32,152 nt of DNA from Alphaproteobacteria bacterium (GTDB lineage: Bacteria > Pseudomonadota > Alphaproteobacteria > Micropepsales > Micropepsaceae). Shown piece after piece: positions 1-7,051 of the stretch. Positions within the stretch are counted from its first letter, which is position 1, and the number at the start of each line of letters is the position of its first letter. The DNA is taken from contig JAFAVP010000221.1 in assembly GCA_019242395.1 (NCBI GenBank), positions 1-32,152 on the forward strand. The letters are read 5' to 3'. A program made the position numbers and the translations under genes. Under the pieces are notes generated by a model that was not told the origin of the DNA, did no database searches, and saw only the letters and a program-made list of their open reading frames with translations.

Positions 1-59
1 GGGAGAGCGCCTCGTTCGCAATGAGGAGGTCAGCGGTTCGATCCCGCTCAGCTCCACCA
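1..59 (+). tRNA. tRNA-Ala (anticodon CGC), 5' end missing
   Basis: The window opens inside the D-arm, so the 5' acceptor strand is not present. What is visible folds as the 3' D-stem (5-8), anticodon stem 10-14/22-26 with a 7-nt loop at 15-21, anticodon CGC at 17-19 (reads GCG, Ala), T-stem 32-36/44-48 with loop TTCGATC, acceptor 3' strand 49-55, discriminator A56 and encoded CCA 57-59. U at acceptor position 70 (base 53) fits the G3:U70 alanine identity pair, although position 3 lies outside the window. Confidence 0.93.
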
Positions 60-101
60 CTCTTGCCAGAGCGGTTGGACATTCAGGTTTAAGGAACACC
101 C

Positions 102-419
102 GTGATTGCCGTTGGGCATAATCCGATCGTCGCGCTGCTGTTGTTGCTGCTCGACTTTTATTGGTGGGTTGTCGTCGCCGCGGTGGTGATGAGCTGGCTG
201 ATCGCGTTCGGCGTGCTCAACACCTACAACGAGCTTGCCCGCACGGTGATCCGCGCGCTGACGGCATTGACCGAGCCGGTGTTCCGGCAAATCCGGCGGG
301 TAATTCCGGGCATCGGCGGCCTTGATTTCTCGCCCTTCATCGTGCTCGTCGGCATCTGGTTCCTGGAATATGTGCTGGTCTGGGCGGAAGCGCGGTATCT
401 TTACCAGACGACGGTCTAG
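102..419 (+). CDS. yggT: YggT family integral membrane protein
   Basis: This is a 105-residue inner-membrane protein of the YggT/YlmG family, whose bacterial members are linked to osmotic response and cell-division-related membrane organisation; the exact role is unsettled. Two hydrophobic segments are visible, about residues 7-40 and 73-95. Between them is the family hallmark, an Arg-rich stretch followed by IPGIGGLDFSPFIVL. The start is GTG, with AAGGA at 91-95 six bases upstream. It ends two bases before folD, so the two are probably co-transcribed. The family identification is firm; the function is not known in detail. Confidence 0.9.
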   Translation: MIAVGHNPIVALLLLLLDFYWWVVVAAVVMSWLIAFGVLNTYNELARTVIRALTALTEPVFRQIRRVIPGIGGLDFSPFIVLVGIWFLEYVLVWAEARYLYQTTV

Positions 420-421
420 CC

Positions 422-1303
422 GTGGCGGCACGGATCATCGATGGCAAGGCGGTTGCGGCGCGGCTGAAGGAGCAGGTCGCGGCCGAGGCTGGGCGCCTGA
501 AGCGCGAGCACGGCGTGGTGCCCGGGTTGGCAACCGTGCTGGTCGGGAACGATCCGGCGAGCGAAGTCTACGTGCGCAACAAAAACAAGACAGCGGAGGC
601 GCTGGGATTCCATTCCGTGAGCTTCCATTTGGCCGCAGACGCGAGCGAACCCGAAGTGCTCGCCCGCGTGCGCGCCCTGAACGAAGACCGGGACGTACAC
701 GGCATTCTGGTGCAGATGCCGCTGCCCAAACAGGTGCGCGAAGAGGCGGTGCTGGAGACGCTCGATCCGCGTAAGGATGTCGATGCGCTGACCGCCACCA
801 ACGCGGGTCTGCTGCTCAGCGGCCGCGCGAAGCTCATCTCATGCACTCCGACGGGCGTGATGCTGCTGCTGAAGGAGTATGGCGTGGAGGTCGCGGGAGC
901 GAACGCGCTGGTGATCGGCCGCTCACTGCTGTTTGGCAAGCCGGCCGCGCAATTGCTCCTGGCCGCCAACGCGACCGTCACTATGGCACATTCCCGTACG
1001 CGCGATCTGCCCGCAGAGTGCCGCCGCGCCGACATCCTGGTTGCCGCGCTCGGCAAACCGGATTTCGTGCAGGGCGATTGGGTGGAGCCCGGCGCCACAG
1101 TCATCGATGTGGGCATCAACCGCGTCGATACTGCCGATGGAAAGTACAGGATCGTTGGCGATGTGGATTACGCCGCCGCCAGCGATCGCGCCGCCTTGAT
1201 CACGCCGGTGCCGGGCGGCGTCGGCGCCATGACCATCGTTTGCCTGATGCGCAACACATTGATCGCCGCAGCTGCCCTGGCCGGACTATCTGCAGCCATC
1301 TGA
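422..1303 (+). CDS. folD: Bifunctional methylene-THF dehydrogenase / methenyl-THF cyclohydrolase FolD
   Basis: FolD converts 5,10-methylene-THF to 10-formyl-THF in the cytoplasm in two NADP-linked steps, feeding purine and fMet synthesis. At 293 residues it has the usual length. The catalytic set is visible: Tyr50 and Lys54 in YVRNKNK, Gln98 in VQMPLP and Asp121 in KDVDA. The Rossmann nucleotide site is VIGRSLLFGKP (164-174) and the C-terminal motif is PGGVGAMT (264-271). Two family motifs deviate: the usual KDVDGF(H) reads KDVDALT, and PGGVGPMT has Ala for Pro. These look like divergence rather than loss, because every catalytic residue is kept. The start is GTG, just after the yggT stop, which implies translational coupling. 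Confidence 0.95.
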   Translation: MAARIIDGKAVAARLKEQVAAEAGRLKREHGVVPGLATVLVGNDPASEVYVRNKNKTAEALGFHSVSFHLAADASEPEVLARVRALNEDRDVHGILVQMPLPKQVREEAVLETLDPRKDVDALTATNAGLLLSGRAKLISCTPTGVMLLLKEYGVEVAGANALVIGRSLLFGKPAAQLLLAANATVTMAHSRTRDLPAECRRADILVAALGKPDFVQGDWVEPGATVIDVGINRVDTADGKYRIVGDVDYAAASDRAALITPVPGGVGAMTIVCLMRNTLIAAAALAGLSAAI

Positions 1304-1305
1304 CG

Positions 1306-1318
1306 GCGGCTCAGCCGC
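1306..1318. terminator. Short GC hairpin between convergent folD and a small ORF
   Basis: GCGGC (1306-1310) and GCCGC (1314-1318) form a perfect 5-bp stem. Its 3-nt loop TCA is the reverse complement of the stop codon of the minus-strand gene. It lies three bases after the folD stop. No T-tract follows on either strand, so intrinsic termination is only a possibility. Confidence 0.25.
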
Positions 1319-1610
1319 GTGTATCGTCTGCTTTGGAGGCGAGAAGATGCGGGCGGTTGGGAGCACCACAAGCGATATAGCCTTGTGATACCACCGGCTG
1401 CGCCCTCTGCTTCGCCGCGCGCAGGTGCGGGCACGTCAGGGTCTGTTTGCCCGCTGCCGTGCGGTATTGGCATTGCCGGCTGAACTCGTCCCAGGAGGCC
1501 TCCTTCCAGCCCCCGGAGCCGTTTCGGATTTCGGCATGCGCGGCGAAGCCGCAGGTGCCGCATTCGGCACGGAAGCGCTGATCCAAAGCCGGACGTAGAA
1601 TGGCAGCCAT
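1311..1610 (-). CDS. Small Cys-rich hypothetical protein, possible zinc-binding
   Basis: I do not recognise a named family. The 99-residue product carries CxxC at Cys17/Cys20 (AECGTCGF), then Cys47, Cys60 followed by His62 (TCPHL) and Cys81, a spacing that could form a zinc ribbon. I chose the ATG at 1610 over the upstream in-frame start at 1637 because GGAGG (plus-strand 1617-1621) sits six bases before it. The middle of the protein is rich in Trp, Ser and Lys, and there is no signal peptide or membrane segment, so it is probably cytoplasmic. It converges on folD, 7 bp apart. The upstream stretch 1640-1710 is AT-rich compared with the window and may hold its promoter. Confidence 0.6.
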   Translation of the reverse strand: MAAILRPALDQRFRAECGTCGFAAHAEIRNGSGGWKEASWDEFSRQCQYRTAAGKQTLTCPHLRAAKQRAQPVVSQGYIACGAPNRPHLLASKADDTRG

Positions 1611-1728
1611 ACCGCGCCTCCGACACGGATAGAGCATCGAACCGGCCTCTTACGTTGGGATTGCGGAAATAAGATGTGGTTTATACAATCTGTCTTAATT
1701 TTCGAACGCGGCCATCCGAGCTTCGACC

Positions 1729-2322
1729 TCAGAGCCGCTTGCGAAGGTCGGCGGCGATCTGCTCGGGCGTTTGCGAGTTATCGTACACGGCGGCGAATTT
1801 GCCGTCCGGACCCATCAGGCAGATGATACTGGAATGATCGATGGAGTAGCCGCCGCCGGGCAGCGGGTGCTTCACGCGATAGACCCGGTATTCTTTGGCT
1901 ACGGCAGCGATCTCTTCCTCCGATCCGGTGAGGCCGATAAAGCGCGGGTCGAACGCGCGCAAGTACACCTTTAACATCTTCGGCGTGTCGCGGCTTGGGT
2001 CGAGAGTTATGAAGATCGGCGCAAGGCGGTTGGCGCTGCCGCCCAGCTGCTTCAGCACCTCGCTCATCAGCGCCAAAGTGGTAGGGCAGACATCCGGGCA
2101 ATTTGTGTAGCCGAGATAGATCCACATCCAGCGGCCACGAAAGTCGGCGTCGCTTCTTACGTGCCCGTCCTGGTCGACCAGCCGGAAAGGTCCGCCCACC
2201 TGTGCGGTGCCCGCCGTTATCACACGGCTCTGCATTTGTTCAGCAACATGCCAAAGCCCGCCCCCTGCCAAACAGGCGAATGCAAACATATAAGGGATCA
2301 ACGCCTCAGGTGTGCGGAGCAT
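1729..2322 (-). CDS. senC: SCO1/SenC family copper chaperone (cytochrome oxidase assembly)
   Basis: This is a thioredoxin-fold protein, membrane-anchored and facing the periplasm, which delivers copper to the CuA site of cytochrome c oxidase. An N-terminal hydrophobic anchor covers about residues 8-24. The copper ligands are visible as Cys75 and Cys79 in TNCPDVCPTT plus His163 in SIDHSS. The length from the chosen ATG is 197 residues, normal for the family. The open frame continues upstream to 2502, but that would run deep into the divergent regB and add an uncharacteristic tail; no convincing Shine-Dalgarno decides the point. The neighbour is regB, with starts 55 bp apart. SenC beside RegB/RegA is the classical alphaproteobacterial arrangement and supports all three calls. 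Confidence 0.93.
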   Translation of the reverse strand: MLRTPEALIPYMFAFACLAGGGLWHVAEQMQSRVITAGTAQVGGPFRLVDQDGHVRSDADFRGRWMWIYLGYTNCPDVCPTTLALMSEVLKQLGGSANRLAPIFITLDPSRDTPKMLKVYLRAFDPRFIGLTGSEEEIAAVAKEYRVYRVKHPLPGGGYSIDHSSIICLMGPDGKFAAVYDNSQTPEQIAADLRKRL

Positions 2323-2377
2323 GGCGGGATTGATAGACTGGTTGCCGGCCCCACGAGAAGCGGGCGAATGGTACGGC

Positions 2378-3796
2378 ATGAATGAACGACCGGTGCTTGA
2401 GCAGAGTCCAAAGCCGCGCGGCTCGCTGCGGTTAAGGCCACAGCTGAGCGCCGGGCTTTCGCCCACCGCTCGTGGCCGGGTGCGGCTGCGGACTCTCAGC
2501 AACCTGCGCTGGATGGCAGTGGCTGGTCAGTCCGCTGCGCTATTCATTGTCTATTTCGCGCTTGGCTATCCCTTGCCGTTGTTTCCCTGTGTGATGGCCG
2601 TTGGGACCAGCGCAGCGATCAATCTTGGGCTGGCGATCCGCTATCCATCGGCGCACCGGCTCACCAATGGGGAGGCCACCGCCTACCTGGCTTACGACGT
2701 CATGCAACTAGCGGCGCTGCTGTACTTCACGGGCGGCATCAACAATCCGTTCGCGTTGATGTTCATCGCTCCGGTTGTGATTGGCGCTTCCACGCTCAAC
2801 TTCGGGAATACCCTCTTCCTTGCAGCGCTGGCGCTTGCTTCGATTAGCATCATAGCGGTCGCGCACCAGCCGCTTCCTTGGGCGCCTGGCGAGCCCTTCA
2901 CCCTGCCACCCCTCTACCAAGCCGGTATCTGGGCATCGCTCGTAATCGGCATTGGCTTCAGCTCGATCTACGCCTGGCGCATCGCCAGTGAGGCTGCTCG
3001 CATGTCGGCAGGCCTCGCAGCCACCCAGCTCGCGCTGTCCCGTGAACACCGCATGGCTTCCATCGGCGCGCTAGCGACTGCGGCGGCACATGAACTCGGT
3101 ACCCCTCTCGGCACGATCGCTGTGGTCGCGCGGGAGCTTGAACGCGCGCTGCCGCCCAGCTCTCCGGAAGCCGACGATGCGCGCCTCTTGCGTGCCCAGG
3201 CTGAGCGCTGCCGGGGCATTCTCACCAGGCTTGCCCAGCCGGAAGAAAGCGTCGTCGGAGCCGTTGAGCGGCTGCCGCTTGGAGCGCTGTTGGATGACAT
3301 CGTGACCGAGTACCAAGCCGATGAGGTGAGAATCGCGGTAAACATTTCACAGCATCCTGCGAACGGCCCCGAGCCTAAGGTCTGGCGCGCGCCCGCGCTG
3401 CTGCACGGCCTCGGCAATGTGATCGCCAACGCAGCGGACTTCGCGCGGTCGAAGGTACGGGTGCACGCCGAATGGAGCACTCGAGAGATACAGGTTTGTG
3501 TAGAAGACGATGGGCCCGGATTTGCGCCAGAGATACTGGAGCGTATTGGCGAGCCTTACGTCACCTCCCGCCCGGGCAATTACGCTGTCGCTGACACGGA
3601 GCTTGAGCCCGCAGCCGCTGTCGCGGGAGCCCAAGGCATGGGGTTGGGATTTTTCATCGCCAAAACGCTTGTCGAGCAGACCCGGGGTAGCCTGACAGCC
3701 ACCAACATCGAGAATGGGGGCGCCCGCGTTACCGCACGCTGGCCGCGCGGAGCAATCGACGGGGAGATCGCCCCGAGCCCGGCCGCTATTCTATAG
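2378..3796 (+). CDS. regB: Redox-sensing histidine kinase RegB/PrrB/ActS
   Basis: This is the membrane sensor kinase of the global redox system. It autophosphorylates under reducing conditions and signals to RegA. From the chosen ATG it is 472 residues. About six membrane helices span residues 45-200, and the ubiquinone-binding heptapeptide GGINNPF is at 119-125. His238 in the H-box AAAHELGTPLGT is the phosphorylation site, and Cys278 in AERCRGIL matches the redox-active cysteine of RegB. The ATP-binding domain has N347/N351, DDGPG (377-381) and GMGLG (420-424). An alternative ATG at 2312 has a better spaced purine-rich leader but overlaps the senC start and adds 22 residues. RegA follows after 65 bp. 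Confidence 0.95.
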   Translation: MNERPVLEQSPKPRGSLRLRPQLSAGLSPTARGRVRLRTLSNLRWMAVAGQSAALFIVYFALGYPLPLFPCVMAVGTSAAINLGLAIRYPSAHRLTNGEATAYLAYDVMQLAALLYFTGGINNPFALMFIAPVVIGASTLNFGNTLFLAALALASISIIAVAHQPLPWAPGEPFTLPPLYQAGIWASLVIGIGFSSIYAWRIASEAARMSAGLAATQLALSREHRMASIGALATAAAHELGTPLGTIAVVARELERALPPSSPEADDARLLRAQAERCRGILTRLAQPEESVVGAVERLPLGALLDDIVTEYQADEVRIAVNISQHPANGPEPKVWRAPALLHGLGNVIANAADFARSKVRVHAEWSTREIQVCVEDDGPGFAPEILERIGEPYVTSRPGNYAVADTELEPAAAVAGAQGMGLGFFIAKTLVEQTRGSLTATNIENGGARVTARWPRGAIDGEIAPSPAAIL

Positions 3797-3861
3797 GCGC
3801 CAGCTAAGCCTTGTCTGAGCGTCTGGAAATCTGTACCGCAGTGCTCCAGGGAAAATCCTGC

Positions 3862-4404
3862 ATGTCGAAAACAGAAGCCGAGGAGCGCACGCTTCTCATT
3901 GTGGAAGATGATCGCCCCTTCCGGGAGCGGCTGGCCCGCGCCATGGAGGCGCGTGGCTTTGCCGTCACGATTGCGGAGACAGTGGCGCAAGGCCATGAGC
4001 AGGCGAAGGACTCTCCGCCTGCGTTCGCTGTGGTCGACCTGAAACTGGAAGACGGCAACGGCCTTGATGTGGTGGAAACCCTGCACAAGGTACGGCCGGA
4101 AGCACGGGTTGTGGTGCTAACGGGTTTTGGCAACATCGCGACCGCCGTCGCCGCTGTGAAATACGGTGCCATAGATTACCTCCCGAAACCCGCAGATGCC
4201 GATGACATCTTGGCTGCGCTTATGGCCGCGCCGGGGAGCAAGCCTAACCCTCCGGAAAATCCGATGTCAGCTGATCGCGTGCGCTGGGAGCACATCCAGC
4301 GCGTGTATGAACTTTGCGGGCATAACGTATCGGAAACGGCAAGGCGTCTGAACATGCACCGCCGTACCTTACAGCGCATCCTGGCGAAGCGCAGCCCACG
4401 ATAA
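3862..4404 (+). CDS. regA: Response regulator RegA/PrrA/ActR
   Basis: This is the DNA-binding partner of RegB, controlling respiration, electron transfer, carbon and nitrogen fixation genes in alphaproteobacteria. The 180-residue protein has a receiver domain (about 8-125) with acidic pocket Asp16/Asp17, phospho-acceptor Asp59 in VVDLKLEDG, Thr87 and Lys109. A proline-rich linker follows, with PPENP at about 130-134. The Fis-type helix-turn-helix at 155-178, containing VSETARRLNMHRRTLQR, is almost invariant in this family. The ATG at 3862 is preferred over an in-frame TTG at 3811, because the latter adds 17 residues not seen in the family; AGGGAA lies eight bases upstream of the ATG. It is in line with regB, and the next gene starts 11 bases after the stop. 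Confidence 0.95.
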   Translation: MSKTEAEERTLLIVEDDRPFRERLARAMEARGFAVTIAETVAQGHEQAKDSPPAFAVVDLKLEDGNGLDVVETLHKVRPEARVVVLTGFGNIATAVAAVKYGAIDYLPKPADADDILAALMAAPGSKPNPPENPMSADRVRWEHIQRVYELCGHNVSETARRLNMHRRTLQRILAKRSPR

Positions 4405-4414
4405 GCGCTCGCGC

Positions 4415-5578
4415 GTGGCCGCCCGCAAACTCGGATCACGCAATTTCCGCTGGCTTGCCCTGAAGACAGCCACGCGGGTCCTGCCATCGCTGCGGAGACG
4501 CTATCCGCTCTACGAGAAAGTTGTGCCGCTGCTGGACGCAGGCCATGTCCAGATCGTCACCGAACAACAGCCGCTTTTGCTGTCTCCGGAGGAGCAGGCT
4601 TACGCCAAGCGCTTCGAACCACCGCTGCCCGAGGTGGTGGAGCGCTCCATAGCGCTGGTGCGCCTGGAAGGCGCTGCCGTTCTGGGGAACACCGGTGCCG
4701 TGATCGATGAAGAGCGTGGGGTTCTTTACCAATCACGCTACACGGCCGACCGTTATGGCACCGGCGCCAGCTATCACGACTTCGTCGACTTGCCTTCGGC
4801 CCGGGTGGACAAACCGGAGGCGAACTACTTCAGCATGGTGGGTGAGTATCGCGGCCACCAGCATTTCTTCCATTTCCTGTTCGATCGGTTGCCTCGAATT
4901 TTTTATCTCCTCTCCCGCTTCGATATGGGGGATAAACCGTTCGTGGTGCTGACGAATCAGGAACTGCCTGAGTTCCAGCAGGACATCTACCGCTTTCTTG
5001 CGGAGCGCTATCCCAATCTCACCTTCGTGGCCGTTCCTGAAGGTGAGCGCTGGCGTCTGCCCCTCCTTTTTCTCATTGACGATATGCAACCGGTTCGCCG
5101 CAGCTTCTTGCCCCCAGACGCACTAGAGTTTTTCCGCGATCTCATCATCCGCGGTTACGGCTTGTCGGCTGTCCCGCCACGCCGACGCCTGTATATCAAC
5201 CGCAGCGATGCCCGAAAACGGTGGATCAGGAACGAAGCCGAAATTTGGCCGAGTTTCGCGAGCCGCGGCTTCGAAAGCATCGCGGCCGGCAAGCTACTCT
5301 TCCGCGATCAGGTGGCCTTGTTCGCGGAAGCGGAAATCATCGCGGGCCCGCATGGCGCCGGCTTCTCGAATCTCCTGTTCGCGCCGCACCGCGCCAAGGT
5401 CCTGGAGATCAGCAATGTGGAACGGGTGAAGTCCGTCTATTTCCTGCTGGCCAAAGGAATGAATCAACACTACGTGCCGCTGATCGGTGGCAGGGGGGAT
5501 CGGAATGAACGGTTCCAGGTCGATCCGGCGGCCGTAGAGGCAGCGCTGCAGAAAATGGATGCGGCAAGCTCCAATTGA
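4415..5578 (+). CDS. Glycosyltransferase family 61 (DUF563) protein
   Basis: This 387-residue protein probably transfers a sugar onto a cell-surface polysaccharide or glycan; donor and acceptor are unknown. The GT61 signatures are present in order. HFFHFLFDRLPR is at 150-161, equivalent to the family's NYxHWLxDxLPR. RLYINRSDARKR at 258-269 is followed by NEAEI. The core motif GPHGAGFSNLLF spans 311-322, and Glu331 lies in VLEIS. No signal peptide or membrane helix is evident. The start is GTG, 10 bp after regA, on the same strand, so it is probably read through from the regB-regA transcript. It converges on yjbR with 15 bp between. The family call is secure; the role is inference. Confidence 0.85.
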   Translation: MAARKLGSRNFRWLALKTATRVLPSLRRRYPLYEKVVPLLDAGHVQIVTEQQPLLLSPEEQAYAKRFEPPLPEVVERSIALVRLEGAAVLGNTGAVIDEERGVLYQSRYTADRYGTGASYHDFVDLPSARVDKPEANYFSMVGEYRGHQHFFHFLFDRLPRIFYLLSRFDMGDKPFVVLTNQELPEFQQDIYRFLAERYPNLTFVAVPEGERWRLPLLFLIDDMQPVRRSFLPPDALEFFRDLIIRGYGLSAVPPRRRLYINRSDARKRWIRNEAEIWPSFASRGFESIAAGKLLFRDQVALFAEAEIIAGPHGAGFSNLLFAPHRAKVLEISNVERVKSVYFLLAKGMNQHYVPLIGGRGDRNERFQVDPAAVEAALQKMDAASSN

Positions 5579-5593
5579 TGTAGTGGAGTCTAT

Positions 5594-5938
5594 TTAGCGC
5601 CAGCTCGATTCCTTCTGCAATCGCTTAGAGGCGATCTGTTTCCAACGGCGCTCAAGCATTCCTCGCAAAATTTTCGCGTCCAAGCATTCGATGCGTGCAA
5701 GCACCGTCGGGTAATTCTGGTAATGCGGCGTGACGTGAAATAGCTCCGGCTCTGCCTGGAGAAGCATGTCGCGTTCATCCATTGAACTGACAGTGAGCAC
5801 AAGCGAATTGTCTTCGGCACGGAGGCGGGTGAAAAATTTCTTTTCGATCTTGAAGGACGGATAGCCGTAGGAGGTGCTCTCGTTTGCCCCGGGAAACGAG
5901 AGCACGATCTTGTTTACCTGGGCTTTCGTAAGGGCCAT
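5594..5938 (-). CDS. MmcQ/YjbR family protein (DUF419)
   Basis: A small cytoplasmic protein (114 residues) of the MmcQ/YjbR family, which adopts a double-wing DNA-binding-like fold; the molecular function is not established. Family features are visible: an N-terminal helix with LSFPGANES, then YGYPSFKIEKKFFTRL (about residues 24-39), a central strand region LVLTVSSMDERDMLL, and FHVTPHYQNYPTVLARI with the conserved aromatic/Pro pattern. It lies two bases downstream of mmcB on the same strand, so the pair probably forms an operon. Confidence 0.85.
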   Translation of the reverse strand: MALTKAQVNKIVLSFPGANESTSYGYPSFKIEKKFFTRLRAEDNSLVLTVSSMDERDMLLQAEPELFHVTPHYQNYPTVLARIECLDAKILRGMLERRWKQIASKRLQKESSWR

Positions 5939-5940
5939 CG

Positions 5941-6420
5941 CTACTTCACGAACACGGTTATGCCGCGAGGATCGCTCGTCGGTTCAATGGTCGAGGCAAG
6001 CCGTTCTGCCGCACATTTTGCGAACTTCAGGGTCACCGCCTTCCTCCTGCTTGGATGCAATTGCCAGACAGGCGAGGGCCGGACAATCGCGCCGCCGTAA
6101 CGATCGGCCACGATCAGTCCGGTGCCGGAGGGCACCAGCTCATCGGGAAAATCCGGTGGGATCGCAAAATAGAAATGGTTGCAAAACTCCAGATACTCAG
6201 GCCATTTGGTGTCGCACTTTAGGTCCTGCACCGAGACTTTGATCTCCACGCCCAGCATGCAGCCGTCGGGACCCAGCGCCGCAACATCCAGCCTCCGCCC
6301 GTTCGGCAGCGTGAACTCCAGGATTGGGCTGTAAGCCTCCCGGAGCAGCAACCGGCTTACGCCACGCGCCACATCCGTTGCGGACGATCCCTTCATCCGT
6401 CCAGTGGAACATTTCAGCAA
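5941..6420 (-). CDS. mmcB: MmcB family DNA repair protein
   Basis: MmcB proteins are alphaproteobacterial nuclease-like proteins; in Caulobacter the gene is SOS-induced and contributes to mitomycin C resistance. The 159-residue frame shows a PD-(D/E)xK-like core: Asp45 in GRRLDVAAL, Glu59 and Lys61 in GVEIKVSVQD. Conserved blocks KWPEYLEFCNHFYFAIP and TGLIVADRYGG follow, and the C-terminal RRKAVTLKFAKCAAERL is typical. The frame opens with TTG at 6420; an internal ATG at 6396 (residue 9) is an alternative and neither has a clear Shine-Dalgarno. It is probably co-transcribed with the yjbR-like gene. A dyad and a degenerate LexA-like box lie upstream (6440-6477). Confidence 0.85.
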   Translation of the reverse strand: MLKCSTGRMKGSSATDVARGVSRLLLREAYSPILEFTLPNGRRLDVAALGPDGCMLGVEIKVSVQDLKCDTKWPEYLEFCNHFYFAIPPDFPDELVPSGTGLIVADRYGGAIVRPSPVWQLHPSRRKAVTLKFAKCAAERLASTIEPTSDPRGITVFVK

Positions 6421-6439
6421 CCGATGATCAACCGGCGCC

Positions 6440-6477
6440 GGAACCCAACTCCATCGCGCGGGGTTCCAATTTGGACC
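6440..6477. promoter_or_regulatory. Inverted repeat and degenerate LexA-like box in the mmcB/DUF1003 divergent region
   Basis: GGAACCC (6440-6446) and GGGTTCC (6461-6467) are a perfect 7-bp inverted repeat with 14 bases between. Overlapping the right arm, GTTC (6463-6466), seven bases, then GACC (6474-6477) resembles the alphaproteobacterial LexA site GTTC-N7-GTTC with a damaged second half. It is 20-68 bp upstream of mmcB, a gene known to be SOS-controlled in Caulobacter. The role as an operator is inference. Confidence 0.35.
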
Positions 6478-6487
6478 ACGAGATCAC

Positions 6488-7051
6488 ATGGACCCGAGCG
6501 CGCCGGTAGACCCCGTTTCCCAGCAAACCTTTCGCGGCGAGGCGCGTGAGCGAGGCTTGGCGCAAGTTCTGGAGCGAAATATCCGTGCGCTCCAGCGGCG
6601 GCACCAAGAAAGCGAAGCCCGCGCCACAACCCAGGAGCTTCTCGCCCGTGTGATCACGGACTTCAGCGGCAGCATGCTTTTCGTGTACTTGCATCTGGCG
6701 ATTTACGCCGCCTGGATCGTGGCAAACCTAAGGTGGATTCCCGGCATTCCTGTTTGGGACCCGACGTTTGTGGTGCTCGCCATGATCGCCTCGGTCGAGG
6801 CAATTTTCCTCTCAACCTTCGTACTCATCACGCAGAATCGCATGGCGGCGAGCGCAGAACGGCGGGCCCAACTGGACCTTCAGGTCAACCTCCTGGCGGA
6901 GCACGAAGTGACAAAGCTGATCCGTTTGGTCTCCGCCATTGGCGCAAGAATGGGGGTGGACGTCGAGAGGGAAGCCGGTCCCGGAATTGAAGAACTAAAG
7001 CACGACGTGGCCCCTGAAGCCGTTCTGGATGAAATCGAACAGGTGGGCTGA
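6488..7051 (+). CDS. DUF1003 domain membrane protein
   Basis: A 187-residue inner-membrane protein of the DUF1003 family, function unknown. After a charged N-terminal helical region (about 15-55), the family block starts with TDFSGSMLFVYLHL. Membrane helix 1 is about 63-81, containing the AxWIVANL pattern, then WDPTF, and helix 2 is about 92-114 with SVEAIFLSTFVLITQNR. A cytoplasmic amphipathic tail follows (RRAQLDLQVNLLAEHEVTKL). The start is ATG at 6488, divergent from mmcB. Its TGA stop at 7049-7051 directly abuts the stop of the convergent PBP gene, giving the palindrome TGATCA. Confidence 0.85.
   Translation: MDPSAPVDPVSQQTFRGEARERGLAQVLERNIRALQRRHQESEARATTQELLARVITDFSGSMLFVYLHLAIYAAWIVANLRWIPGIPVWDPTFVVLAMIASVEAIFLSTFVLITQNRMAASAERRAQLDLQVNLLAEHEVTKLIRLVSAIGARMGVDVEREAGPGIEELKHDVAPEAVLDEIEQVG

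Noticed and set aside
2323-2502. 60-residue N-terminal extension of SenC
   Set aside because: It would overlap much of the regB N-terminus and precede the membrane anchor with unusual sequence; the ATG at 2322 gives the usual family length.
3811-3861. TTG start for RegA
   Set aside because: It adds 17 residues not typical of RegA, while the ATG at 3862 has a purine-rich leader.
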